From contig DASTWL010000089.1 of NCBI GenBank assembly GCA_035765895.1, positions 62,001 to 126,000 of the forward strand: a stretch of 64,000 nt of DNA, in the 5' to 3' direction. The stretch's first letter is position 1. Each line of letters opens with the position of its first letter. Below the pieces are notes generated by a model. That model made no database searches and had not been told where the DNA came from. It saw only the letters and a program-made list of their open reading frames with translations. Made by a program: the position numbers and the translations under genes. Source of the stretch: Verrucomicrobiia bacterium (GTDB lineage: Bacteria; Verrucomicrobiota; Verrucomicrobiia; Limisphaerales; DSYF01). Shown piece by piece: positions 54,401 through 62,317 of the stretch.

Positions 54401-55050
54401 TATTCATGGTGGAACGCCACGCCAAAGTGCATGCCCAGGCTGCGTAGCGCGTTCGTCCACTCCGCCATCGTGTCGCGTCGGGCACCAAAATTTACCATGT
54501 TCCACGGGTTGTAACGCGAGTTCCAGGTGTCGAAATTGTCGTGATGCACGCCCTGCACGAGCACGAAGCGTGCGCCGGCGTTGTAAAAAAGCTGCGCCAA
54601 ACTGGCGGGACTGTAATTCGTGGGGCTCCACGCCTTGATCACGTCCTTGTAACCGTTGGTCGTCGGGTGCCCGAAATCGTTCAGGTGAAAATTGTAGGCA
54701 TCCGACCCCTGCTGATACATGTGCTGCGCCGTCCAGTCGCCGCTCTGGAGATTCGCCTGCGGTCCGTAGTGAAACCAGATGCCGAACTTCGCCTGCCGCA
54801 GCCACGCGGGCGTGCCATTGCCGGGAACATTCGCCGAAATGGACGTCCACGTCGGCTGAAACGGCCCGTTGGTCTCGATGGGGAAATCCATTTTGACCTC
54901 GGGAAAATTTGCCGGATCACCCATCGGCATGGAGTTGGCCGGTGCGGGCGTAACCAGCGGCATGGGCGGCAAGTCCGGCAGCGTGTAGGCGAACAGCGGC
55001 AGGCCGCAGACCAGCACGATTGAGAGCGACAGGAGGCGGGATTTATTCAT
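51469..55050 (-). CDS. secreted modular GH29 alpha-L-fucosidase
   Basis: A 1,193-residue exported protein (signal peptide about 1-22). The GH29 barrel (about 65-500) has 'AKFGIWFHYGPQANLQSGDWTA', 'FVLVQGVHHDNFDTWNSRY', 'FGVAFHHEYSWW' and nucleophile D319 in 'DPDFIYTDGNST'. It is followed by alternating FnIII domains (about 590-670 and 850-930) and two DUF1349-like concanavalin-fold modules ('AWLTRDIGAVGATGAFSE', 'PWRQADVGAVGALGN'; each with 'SKYVINFLSP'/'SKHALVDVTP' and 'GTNWTSIG'/'GVAWTAVG'), then a C-terminal module ending 'VFFRLASP'. It resembles the GH29 half of the CE1 fusion more than the discoidin-bearing GH29. First gene of the long minus-strand run. Confidence 0.92.
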   Translation of the reverse strand: MNKSRLLSLSIVLVCGLPLFAYTLPDLPPMPLVTPAPANSMPMGDPANFPEVKMDFPIETNGPFQPTWTSISANVPGNGTPAWLRQAKFGIWFHYGPQANLQSGDWTAQHMYQQGSDAYNFHLNDFGHPTTNGYKDVIKAWSPTNYSPASLAQLFYNAGARFVLVQGVHHDNFDTWNSRYNPWNMVNFGARRDTMAEWTNALRSLGMHFGVAFHHEYSWWFTQPDFLSDSSGPFAGVPYDAVTATNSAGTWWQNYDVRRLYNQDLHKYQGISTPNQYYWNPSQGIFTNDLDYCHWYATQWALRILDVVENYDPDFIYTDGNSTQPFSGYMTGTGYKCDAMQRVIAHYFNRTLERHGKLDTTAFVKFHNGDHIGTTFEGGYSSTIKDDQPWLAEHGLGNWFWSPGIWYDNGGSIVYRLLEAVSRDGAMAVNIPPRPDGSLDSGASNMLANVGQWMAVHGEGIYGSRAWVKPADGSFRFTVGTNGLLYAYYFGTPAAGTKLTIPSLASTSNLLVAPVTSVSLLGSPASVTWSQTSTGLELTCPSPMPSVPSGTAIGFKIGPVTAVGSAVPASLQALPETNQIQLAWYCPSASATFNVKRSQTQGGGYTTIASNLTAMTFGDTNVSPDTLYFYVVTANDAAGESANSDETSAALAGAPSAAWLTRDIGAVGATGAFSENNGVITIQGSGADIWYDADAFRYVFQAVAGNFMLTARVTSLQNTAPWAKAGVMMRESLDANSKYVINFLSPANGVALQQRASTAGSASGVANVTGLNAPCWVRLVRAGDNFAACQSADGTNWTSIGSTIVSMNASYYVGLAVCSVNDGTLNQAVFDNVSIAEPQLPGGVSELKAAAGSGLVGLSWTAAANATEYAVRRATNSGGPYVTIASGVTGVTYLDTGVTDGTTYYYVVAAVNALAEGAGSPEANVTPGTLTLPGPWRQADVGAVGALGNGGGNEGSFFIQGSGADVWYAADEFHFVYLSLTNDCSITARVPYVQNIQNTSKAGVMIRETLATDSKHALVDVTPTTTYGVEFIRRTSTGGATSADGSPGVTAPHWVRLTRTGNSFAAFRSPDGVAWTAVGAPVNINMTSNVLAGLVVNSHLDGTLCQAWFDNVAWTPALVSTTPVAFGCELEGNQFRLTWPADHTGWRLQTQTNSLLAGLGANWMTITDSILTNQMSFPLATFAGAVFFRLASP

Positions 55051-55077
55051 CAAAACAGAAGTGAGGGGATTGTCATT

Positions 55078-55115
55078 GCGCCGCCGCCGCGCCATTCAAG
55101 CGACCGCGGCGGCGC
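55078..55115. repeat. G+C-rich inverted repeat upstream of the modular GH29 gene
   Basis: 10-bp perfect arms GCGCCGCCGC / GCGGCGGCGC with an 18-nt loop, in the 105-bp gap between the PEP-CTERM gene and GH29. No T run follows on the reverse strand, so it is not a canonical terminator. It may reduce read-through or structure the GH29 leader. Confidence 0.6.
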
Positions 55116-55155
55116 GTGATTTTCAACTTTCCCGTTTGCTCGGAGACAGCCGGCA

Positions 55156-55926
55156 TCAAACGCGGCGACGGAGATTGCAGCCCAACAACACACCGGCACC
55201 GCCGAGCAGCAGTGCAGCCGCGCTGGGCTCCGGAACCGGGGCCGCATAAAGCGTGTAGGCCGCCAGCGTGGTGTCGGCGTTGCCGACCGAATCGGACGCC
55301 TGGATGAAGATGTCCTGATAAGCCGCATCGGCGGTGAAGGTTCCGAACACCATGTAGGCCGAATTTTGGGAAAAGGAGCCCGACGTTCCACCACTGAAGA
55401 CGCCGCCCGAGAAGCTGCTCCAATAGGCCTGATCGCGGTCGGTAAAGCGGGCGTCCGTCGAAAACAGCGAGACCCAGTATTCTTGTCCGATTGTCAGCCC
55501 GGCCAGATGCAGCGTCAACGGCTGGGTCGCATCGCTCGCATTGTTATGCCACAAGTTTCCCTTGAGCGAGTCGGTCCATTCGAGAACATCCGTATCCGCC
55601 GCCAGCATGCTGTTACCCCACTGCGTGCCGGCGTTGTAATAGCCGCTCGTCGGACTCGGAGTCGTCGCCGGCATGGCCGCGTTGCCCAGGCTGGTCCCGC
55701 TGTCACCCGCGAGGCTGATGCTTTGTCCGCCGGCCGTGGTGAATGACTTGGGCCCGCTGCCGTAAGTGACACCCTCCACGAAGGTGCCCCCCGCCAGCCA
55801 CGGTATGTCCAGCACCGAGGTGTTGGTGGCGGCCACCGGTGCCACGAACGAGATGTCTGCCGCGTGCGCGGCTCCAACCATTGCAACGGACGCAGCCAAG
55901 CAAGCTGCTCTTGCCATCATTTTCAT
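55156..55926 (-). CDS. PEP-CTERM sorting-signal protein
   Basis: A 256-residue exported protein (signal peptide about 1-22, ...GAAHAAD). The C-terminus shows a full PEP-CTERM: 'VPEPSAAALLLGGAGVLLG' then CNLRRRV, i.e. the VPEP motif, a hydrophobic helix and a basic end, expected to be processed by an exosortase. The body is beta-rich, with 'LTLHLAGLTIGQEYWVSLFS' and 'YMVFGTFTADAAYQDIFIQ'; the same wording occurs in the middle of the neighbouring LamG giant (57,295-57,860). It lies between that gene and the GH29-led run, all on the minus strand. Role probably extracellular matrix or surface. Confidence 0.92.
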   Translation of the reverse strand: MKMMARAACLAASVAMVGAAHAADISFVAPVAATNTSVLDIPWLAGGTFVEGVTYGSGPKSFTTAGGQSISLAGDSGTSLGNAAMPATTPSPTSGYYNAGTQWGNSMLAADTDVLEWTDSLKGNLWHNNASDATQPLTLHLAGLTIGQEYWVSLFSTDARFTDRDQAYWSSFSGGVFSGGTSGSFSQNSAYMVFGTFTADAAYQDIFIQASDSVGNADTTLAAYTLYAAPVPEPSAAALLLGGAGVLLGCNLRRRV

Positions 55927-56076
55927 GTGTTATTCCTTCTTATATTTGGGTGTTGTTTGGTTTGCTTTTGGGTGCTTCTGACCGGGCTCAAATCAGGGGA
56001 ACCTGTCCCGGCAAGCTGAGCGGCAACTGGGACGGCGGCGGGGGCGCCACCGCCGGTCCCCTCCCCGTCCGATTGA

Positions 56077-59000
56077 TCAGGGCGCCACCGCGCGGAAGAA
56101 TTTCTGCGCGCCGGTGGGTGTGTTCGTGTAAGGCGATGTCGCAACCGCGTTGGTGGTCCAGGGCCCGGTGAGCGCATCCGCTTCGAGGAGGTGACCAGCA
56201 GACCAGGTCAGCACGAGCGCCGTGCCACTCCGCTCGATGGTCAGTTCCGGCGGGGCCGTCATCCCGGCCAGCGTCAGCACTTCGCTCTGGCTGAGCGCCC
56301 GATTGAACACCGTCACCTCGTCAATCTTCCCGTTGAAGGTGGTGGCCACGGAATTATCGCTGCCGATGCGGATGTTGGACTGGCTGCCGCCCCACGACAT
56401 GCTCGTGTGGGCGGTGAAGTTCGTGGCCGTTTGCAGCCCGTTGGTGTTGTAGAGATACAAGATGGCCTGCGTGGGCTCGACCACCACGGCGACGTAGGAC
56501 CAGACGTTTGTCGGGATCAAGAGCCCGCTGTTGAACGACCAGGTGGAATTCCCGTCGTTGTTCCACTTGTAGCCCAAACGGTCGTTGTTGTAGTAGCCGA
56601 GGCCGGCGACCGTGCCGCTGTTGCGGTTCACCAACAACCCCACTGCGGATGGCTGAATCCCGTCGGGATAAATCCACATGCCAATGGTCGCCGTGTTGGT
56701 GTTCAGATTCAGCGCCGGCGTCGTGGCCCAGCTCTGATCCGTGTTGCCCGTGCTTTGCAACGCGCCTTGATTCGTGGCAAATGCGGCATAGCCGTCCGCG
56801 GGCTGCACGCCCACGACGCCGTTCGCGGCGTTCTGGGCGGCCGTAAGATAGGTTCCATCGTGCGCCCCTGCGGCGTCATAGACGCCCTGCCCGCCCAGTG
56901 CCGGATCGTTCGTTTCATTCAACGGCCAGTAGGCAACCGGGCCGAGGGCGAGCACCGAACTTGCAACCGAACCCGACATGGGCGGAGCGGGAACAACCGT
57001 CAACTGCGCCGCCAGGGTCGTCGCGCTGCCATCCGGATTGGATACCATTGCCCGGAACTCGCTCCCGTCGTAGCCCGTTGCGTCGCTCAGGGCCAGCACG
57101 TTCGAGGTGGCGCCGGAGATGACACCCCCATCAGCCAAATTGGTGTATGGCCCGCCCGCCGGACCGTTCTGCCATCGCCAGGTCGGAACGACATAGCTGT
57201 CCGCCGCCGCCGTAAAGCTCAAGGGATGGCCGGCGAAGACCGTCTTCGCTTGCGGATCCTGCGTAATGACCGGAGGCTGGTTGGTCGGCGTGAATGACAA
57301 CGCGCGCAGCACCAGCGCGTTCATGTTGCCGTTGTTGCCGGTCGGAAGATTCTCCTGAATGCTCTCGACCGAACTGGATGCCGTGAACGTGCCGACGATG
57401 TAAGCGTTGTCCCCCATTTTGAAGGTCGGGGAAACGTCAGCTTCATCGAAAACATCCTGAAAGCTGGCCAGCCGGTTGGATTCACCCGCCCCGGTGTCGC
57501 GGTTGTCCAGCGCAAACAACTGAACCGAATACTGCTCGCCCACCTGAAGGTTGTAGAGAGTGATCGTCTTGGGACCGCCGTCCCAGTTGAACTGGTTCAA
57601 GACCGCGTCGAAATCGGCATTGCTGGTGGTCAGGCCCGTGCCCGCGGGATACGCGCCTGTGGCCGTGCCGTTGCCCGTGACGGTGGCCACGGAGCCGTCG
57701 GACTTGAAGTTGATGATCCGGCCATTGCCGAGGGTGACCGCCCGGGCGGTGTTGCCAAAAACCGCCGCGCCGACCACGGAACCGGAAACGTTGGTCAGAA
57801 TCTCATCGGCCGCCCGGCCGACGATTGAAATCGGCGCCGACCAATGAAACTTGGCGGTGGAACTGTCGTTGACCACCAACGTTGCGCCCGAGCTGACGTT
57901 CCCGCCGATGGCATTGGTTGCCGCCAGCCGATACATGCCCGCATCATCAAATTGAAGATTGGTGAGGGCCAGTGACGTGTTCGTCTGGCCCGCGAGATTG
58001 AACCAATCCACCCCGCCGTTGGTGCTCATCTGCCACTGATTGGTCAGCGGATGGTTGCCTTCAAAACCGGCGCTGAAGGTGATCTCGCCGCCCGTGTATC
58101 GCGCGGCATAGTTCGGTGTCGTGTCCACCGTCACCGTCGGCGCACTGGCGGGATTCACCGTGAGGGTGACGACGTCGCTTGTCACCGACGAACTGCTGTT
58201 TGTGGCGACGAACCGGTATTGGAACTGGTAACCCGCTGAGAGGCCGGTGGTATCCTGCGTGTAGGTCAAACTGTTGGCGCCACTGATCGGCGTGAACGAC
58301 GCGCCCGCGGAACCGTTGTCCCATTCCCAGTAATGGCCCGTGGCCGGCCCCGACACACCACAGGAAAGCACCACGGATTCGCCATCGTAAACCGCATTGG
58401 TGGGCGAGAATTGCGGCACCCCGACGGTGATGGTCGGAATGCTGTCCGGCCCCGCCGCATCATTCGCGGCGATATCCGATTCGCTTAACACCCCGCTGTA
58501 AACACGGAACTCGCTGATCGCCCCCTTCAGGTAAGGGTCGCCGGAATTGGCCCAAGGCGACCGGCCCAGCGTGAACACCGTCTGCGGATAGCTGCTCAAG
58601 GCGGCCAGCGTTCCGTTGTAACTGGACGACAGAACCCCGTTCACGTAGATCGCCTTCACGCCACCCGCGGGATCATAGATTAGCGTCACGTGATTCGTGA
58701 CCGCCTGCGGCAACACCGAGCCGCCGTGGAGAACATTGCCGCCCCACGAGATGATGCCTTCAAAGTAGTTCGTGCCGCCATGGCTGGCGCCGCTGTCATA
58801 GACATTGTAACGCAGGTAGCTGCCTCCCGACCCGGTCCCACCTCCGTTATCAATGGAGAAAAGATGCACGTTGTTGTTCGGCACCGTGTAGGTAAACCAG
58901 GCGTCAATCGTCAGCGCCGTCAACCCGCTCAATTGCGCCGGTGGCAGGCTGACATACGTTCCGCTGGTCCCGTCCAGAACCACGCTGCCCGAGCCGTCAA

Positions 59001-59277
59001 AGGCCGCCGCCCCGCGCAACGTGCCCGTGTAGCCACCCACCGAGTCCACCACGTTGGTTCCATTGGTCCCGCTAAAGCTGTAGCGACTGACCAGCGTCGC
59101 CGCCGTGGCCGAGAGGCACGTCAATGCGAACGCGGCACAACCCAGCGCGGCATTCAAAAACGATGCCCGGGTCGGTTGGCGCCGGCGGCCCCGGTTCTGC
59201 CGGGCAGCGCGGCGGAATGTTGCGTGGGCAAATGCGGATATCCGGGGGAGAACATCAGTGGCAGGTCGGTGATTCAT
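56077..59277 (-). CDS. large secreted protein with two LamG-like domains and Ig-like repeats
   Basis: A 1,066-residue exported protein (long basic leader, hydrophobic segment about 42-60). Order seen: LamG-like jelly roll (about 62-250; 'LTIDAWFTY', 'GAISEFRVYSGVLSESDIAAN'), Ig-like repeats (about 255-455), a domain shared with the PEP-CTERM neighbour (about 460-655; 'ITLYNLQVGEQYSVQLFALDNRD', 'AYIVGTFTASSS'), another Ig-like repeat, a second LamG-like domain (about 750-985; 'GPVAYWPLNETNDP', 'KIDEVTVFNRALSQSEV') and a short C-terminal module ending 'QKFFRAVAP'. No catalytic site. Probably a glycan-binding or surface-associated protein. It is related in layout to the plus-strand giant at 22,769. 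Confidence 0.87.
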   Translation of the reverse strand: MNHRPATDVLPRISAFAHATFRRAARQNRGRRRQPTRASFLNAALGCAAFALTCLSATAATLVSRYSFSGTNGTNVVDSVGGYTGTLRGAAAFDGSGSVVLDGTSGTYVSLPPAQLSGLTALTIDAWFTYTVPNNNVHLFSIDNGGGTGSGGSYLRYNVYDSGASHGGTNYFEGIISWGGNVLHGGSVLPQAVTNHVTLIYDPAGGVKAIYVNGVLSSSYNGTLAALSSYPQTVFTLGRSPWANSGDPYLKGAISEFRVYSGVLSESDIAANDAAGPDSIPTITVGVPQFSPTNAVYDGESVVLSCGVSGPATGHYWEWDNGSAGASFTPISGANSLTYTQDTTGLSAGYQFQYRFVATNSSSSVTSDVVTLTVNPASAPTVTVDTTPNYAARYTGGEITFSAGFEGNHPLTNQWQMSTNGGVDWFNLAGQTNTSLALTNLQFDDAGMYRLAATNAIGGNVSSGATLVVNDSSTAKFHWSAPISIVGRAADEILTNVSGSVVGAAVFGNTARAVTLGNGRIINFKSDGSVATVTGNGTATGAYPAGTGLTTSNADFDAVLNQFNWDGGPKTITLYNLQVGEQYSVQLFALDNRDTGAGESNRLASFQDVFDEADVSPTFKMGDNAYIVGTFTASSSVESIQENLPTGNNGNMNALVLRALSFTPTNQPPVITQDPQAKTVFAGHPLSFTAAADSYVVPTWRWQNGPAGGPYTNLADGGVISGATSNVLALSDATGYDGSEFRAMVSNPDGSATTLAAQLTVVPAPPMSGSVASSVLALGPVAYWPLNETNDPALGGQGVYDAAGAHDGTYLTAAQNAANGVVGVQPADGYAAFATNQGALQSTGNTDQSWATTPALNLNTNTATIGMWIYPDGIQPSAVGLLVNRNSGTVAGLGYYNNDRLGYKWNNDGNSTWSFNSGLLIPTNVWSYVAVVVEPTQAILYLYNTNGLQTATNFTAHTSMSWGGSQSNIRIGSDNSVATTFNGKIDEVTVFNRALSQSEVLTLAGMTAPPELTIERSGTALVLTWSAGHLLEADALTGPWTTNAVATSPYTNTPTGAQKFFRAVAP

Positions 59278-59499
59278 GGTTGCATGCGGTTGGTTGTCGG
59301 AGATGCCGGTTGAATCAAACCATTCAACGACATTTCCGGGTTCTTCCATGCACGCGCCATTCCGGGGACAAAACCTGCCAGAATTTTTCAGGGACGGTCA
59401 GCCTCGGGAAAGTGAAACGGTCCGGTGCGCCAGTGCACAGCCCTCCAATCCGGCAGCGGCGTTTCGGCCGGCGCGCACGAAGGCAGGGAGCGCGAAGCT

Positions 59500-59539
59500 A
59501 AAAACAAGGCGGAAGCCATCTCCCCAGATGACTTCCGCC
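59500..59539 (-). terminator. Rho-independent terminator after the frameshifted small gene
   Basis: Near-perfect 14-bp stem (arms 59526-59539 and 59508-59521, one G:T mismatch, CCCC-type loop) followed on the reverse strand by TTGTTTTT. It lies 35 bp after the stop codon of the frameshifted reading frame at 59574, which supports that frame as a once-real gene end. Confidence 0.85.
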
Positions 59540-59573
59540 ATTCCCCCACCAACCCAAAACTTGTGCCTCCGGA

Positions 59574-59776
59574 TTACGCGTCCGCCCCCACCGGCGCCAC
59601 CACCGAACCGGCCGCCCGGTTCTGCGCCCGCCCTTTGCGCCAATTGGCGCGGTGATGCAACACCCATTCCACCAACGCCGACCCGAAGCCGATGTCGCGG
59701 CCCGCCTTTTCCGACTCCAGCCATTGTGCCGGAGGCTTTCCTCACGCTCCGCCTGCCATTCCTCATACAGGCGCAT
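59574..59776 (-). pseudogene. small conserved-looking protein split by a one-base frameshift
   Basis: From the ATG at 59776 the first frame gives MRLYEEWQAEREESLRH, then runs into low-quality Arg/Gly/Trp sequence. Moving by one base at the following AA, the next frame reads QWLESEKAGRDIGFGSALV, then EWVLHHRANWRKGRAQ, and stops at TAA (59574-59576). Joined, this gives a coherent, charged, helix-rich protein of about 67 residues. A lost base in what was probably a Lys codon (RHKWLESEKAGRDIG) explains it. It could be a recent mutation or a sequencing error. I have seen similar small proteins as genome hypotheticals but give no function. A good terminator follows the second frame. Confidence 0.6.
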
Positions 59777-59979
59777 CGGCGACGCCAGGCCGCCCGCCTT
59801 TGCGTTCGCGGCGCGACCCAAAAGTGACGCCTTCAGGTTCCGATGAAGGACTGCCCTGACGGCATGTGCCCTTGCGGCCAGAAGGCCGCCCTGAAGCATT
59901 TCCGCCGTTCACGCATGGGAAGCCACCATAGCCGGTTTCCCGCCGTGGCGGACGTCATGAAAGTTAACGATGCCTGCCC

Positions 59980-62175
59980 TTATGGAGCCGGAGCGGTCGC
60001 GGGAGGATTTTCAACCAATTTCGTTGCTTCGCCCAGAAGGATGCGGGCGAAGACCCAGTCATACCACATGCCAACTCCTGGCATGCCGCGATCCAGACCA
60101 CTTTGAAATTCCCGCTCAACGAGCTGCCGACCTTCGGTCAGCTGCTCACGGGCTTCGGCCAGCTGGCCGTTCCGGCAGGACGCCATCGCCAGAATCAATC
60201 GAACGGTCGCAGTCCGCACGGTCGCCTCCTTCGGATTCATGCCTTGACGGCAATACGCCTCGGATTCCTCGAACTGGCCGTTGCGATATTTCCACAGCGC
60301 GATGGGAATGGCCGCCCAACCGGTGCGGACCGAGGCGGGCTGCGCATCCGTCCATTGCTGCACCAGACTTCCGAGCGGCTGCAATTGCGCCAGCGTGCTT
60401 TCGTGCACGGGCGGCAGGAGGCACGTTTTCAAAATCCGCCCCGCCGCGTCGCCGTTGGTCTCGCTCATGAAGCGCGCCACGGCTTCTTCCCGGAAGCGCT
60501 CGTAGCCGTCCAGGTTTCCGCTCTCGACCAACACCACGCCGCAGGACTGGTAATCCAACGTGACCGGGCCCCACGGATCGAGCTTGTCAATCTCCATCAG
60601 CGCCGAAAAGCGATCGGCCGACTCGCGCCACCGGCCCTGGAGCGCAAGCCATTCACCGACGGAACGCAACGCCGCCACGCCGTCAAGGCTCGGCCGCTTC
60701 GGCGGCGTCTTCATCGCCTCGACCAGCCGCGCCGCACCGGCAAAATCGCCCTGGTTCACCAGCATCACGGCCTCGGTCAGCTTCTCGCGCGCCTCCGCCT
60801 GCCGGCGCAACTGGGCTTCGTTGGCCCGCGCTTCCTCCGCCTTGAAGAACATCCAGGTCGCGGTTCCCAGCCCCGCAATCAATGCCAGCGCCACCGCCGT
60901 GCCCGCCGCAAAAACCACCTTGTTCCGGCTCACGAGCTTTTGGAAGCGATACAGCCGGCTGGGCGGACGCGCCGCGACGGGCTCGTTGTTCAGGTAGCGT
61001 TCCACGTCCAGCGCGAGTCCGTTCGCCGTGTCGTAACGGCGCGCGCGATCCTTCTCCAGCGCCTTCATCACGATCCAGTCCAAATCCCCCTTGAGCAGCG
61101 AGATCAACTGGGGCGGCTCCTCGTGGCGATGTTCAGCGGTGGCCCTCAGTTCCGTGCCGTGCAGCGTGGTCAGAACCAGCGACGGCCGTTGCGGCTCCTT
61201 TTCGCGCAACGTGCGGCGGAATTCGTCGAGGCCGGAACGCATCAGCGTGGTGCCGTCAAAGGGTGTCTTGCCGGTGAGCAATTCGTATAGCAGCACGCCC
61301 AGGCTGTAGATGTCGCTGCGCGTGTCCACGTCCAGCGCGCAGAACTCCGCCTGCTCGGGGCTCATGTAAGCCGGCGTCCCGATGAGCTGCTCGTGGGGTG
61401 TAAACAACGTCTGGTCTGTCAGCCGTCCTTCGATGGCCTTGGCGATGCCGAAATCAATCACCTTTGGGAGCGGCTTCCCATCGTTCAGGGTGACCAGGAT
61501 GTTCGACGGCTTAATGTCGCGGTGAATGATGCCCTTCTGGTGTGCGTGCTGGATCGCATGGCAGACCTGGATGAACAACTCCAGCCGCTGCCGGGTGTTG
61601 TGATTGTTTGCGTCGCAAAACTCGGTGATCTTCGTCCCGCGCACCAGTTCCATCACGAAATACGGCCGGCCCGTTCCGGTCGCGCCGGCGTCCAGCACGC
61701 GCGCGATGTTGGGATGATCCATCAGTGCCAGCGCCTGCCGTTCGGCGTCGAACCGCGCGATGACGCTCTTGGTGTCCAGGCCGAGCTTGATGATCTTGAG
61801 CGCCACGCGCCGGCGCACGGGCGCCTCCTGTTCGGCCAGGTAAACCACGCCGCAGCCGCCTTCGCCGATCCGTTGCAGAATCTTGTAACGGTCAATCCGG
61901 GCGCCAATCCATTCATCCGGCAAAGGTTCGCCGGACTTCGCGGCCGCCGCCGCCTCTCTCGGAAGTTCTTCTGCCGTCAGGGCAATTGCCGACCGCCCCC
62001 GGCTGAGCAAACGGTCCGCGTCTTCCTGTGACGCGAGCATCTCGTCCACGACGGAACGCAACTGCGGATTGCCCGCACAGGACTGGTCCAGATAGGCGCG
62101 GCGCTGCTCCGGGTCGGTCATGTGAATCGCCGTGAAGAAGATGGCGTCCTCGAGTTGTTTGCTGCCGCTCGTCAC
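59980..62175 (-). CDS. transmembrane Ser/Thr protein kinase
   Basis: A 731-residue eukaryotic-like kinase. The catalytic domain (about 97-365) has P-loop 'IGEGGCGVVYLAE' (103-115), K127 in 'VALKII', HRD at 218-220 in 'IIHRDIKPSNIL', DFG at 241-243, and 'GTPAYMSPEQ'. A single membrane helix (about 425-448) separates it from an extracytoplasmic C-terminal region of helical, TPR-like repeats (about 455-731). An N-terminal segment (about 1-85) with 'DPEQRRAYLDQSCAGNPQLR' is typical of planctomycete/verrucomicrobial kinases. GTG start at 62175. It follows an ECF sigma factor gene by 142 bp. Confidence 0.92.
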   Translation of the reverse strand: MTSGSKQLEDAIFFTAIHMTDPEQRRAYLDQSCAGNPQLRSVVDEMLASQEDADRLLSRGRSAIALTAEELPREAAAAAKSGEPLPDEWIGARIDRYKILQRIGEGGCGVVYLAEQEAPVRRRVALKIIKLGLDTKSVIARFDAERQALALMDHPNIARVLDAGATGTGRPYFVMELVRGTKITEFCDANNHNTRQRLELFIQVCHAIQHAHQKGIIHRDIKPSNILVTLNDGKPLPKVIDFGIAKAIEGRLTDQTLFTPHEQLIGTPAYMSPEQAEFCALDVDTRSDIYSLGVLLYELLTGKTPFDGTTLMRSGLDEFRRTLREKEPQRPSLVLTTLHGTELRATAEHRHEEPPQLISLLKGDLDWIVMKALEKDRARRYDTANGLALDVERYLNNEPVAARPPSRLYRFQKLVSRNKVVFAAGTAVALALIAGLGTATWMFFKAEEARANEAQLRRQAEAREKLTEAVMLVNQGDFAGAARLVEAMKTPPKRPSLDGVAALRSVGEWLALQGRWRESADRFSALMEIDKLDPWGPVTLDYQSCGVVLVESGNLDGYERFREEAVARFMSETNGDAAGRILKTCLLPPVHESTLAQLQPLGSLVQQWTDAQPASVRTGWAAIPIALWKYRNGQFEESEAYCRQGMNPKEATVRTATVRLILAMASCRNGQLAEAREQLTEGRQLVEREFQSGLDRGMPGVGMWYDWVFARILLGEATKLVENPPATAPAP

Positions 62176-62317
62176 AATCGTTCAACCTCATCACGCGTCA
62201 CCGGGCGTGGAAAACCTGCCAGAAAAACGCCCGGCCGGACCCGGTTCGCCACACGGGAACTGATTCACGGCCGAAGCATGACCCAAGCGCGCCGCCAGAC
62301 AATGGTTAAGCGGGCTC

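Noticed and set aside
56042-56091. Direct repeat GGGCGCCACCGC (56042 and 56080) as a mobile-element duplication
   Set aside because: No element lies between the copies, and short G+C repeats of this kind are expected by chance here.
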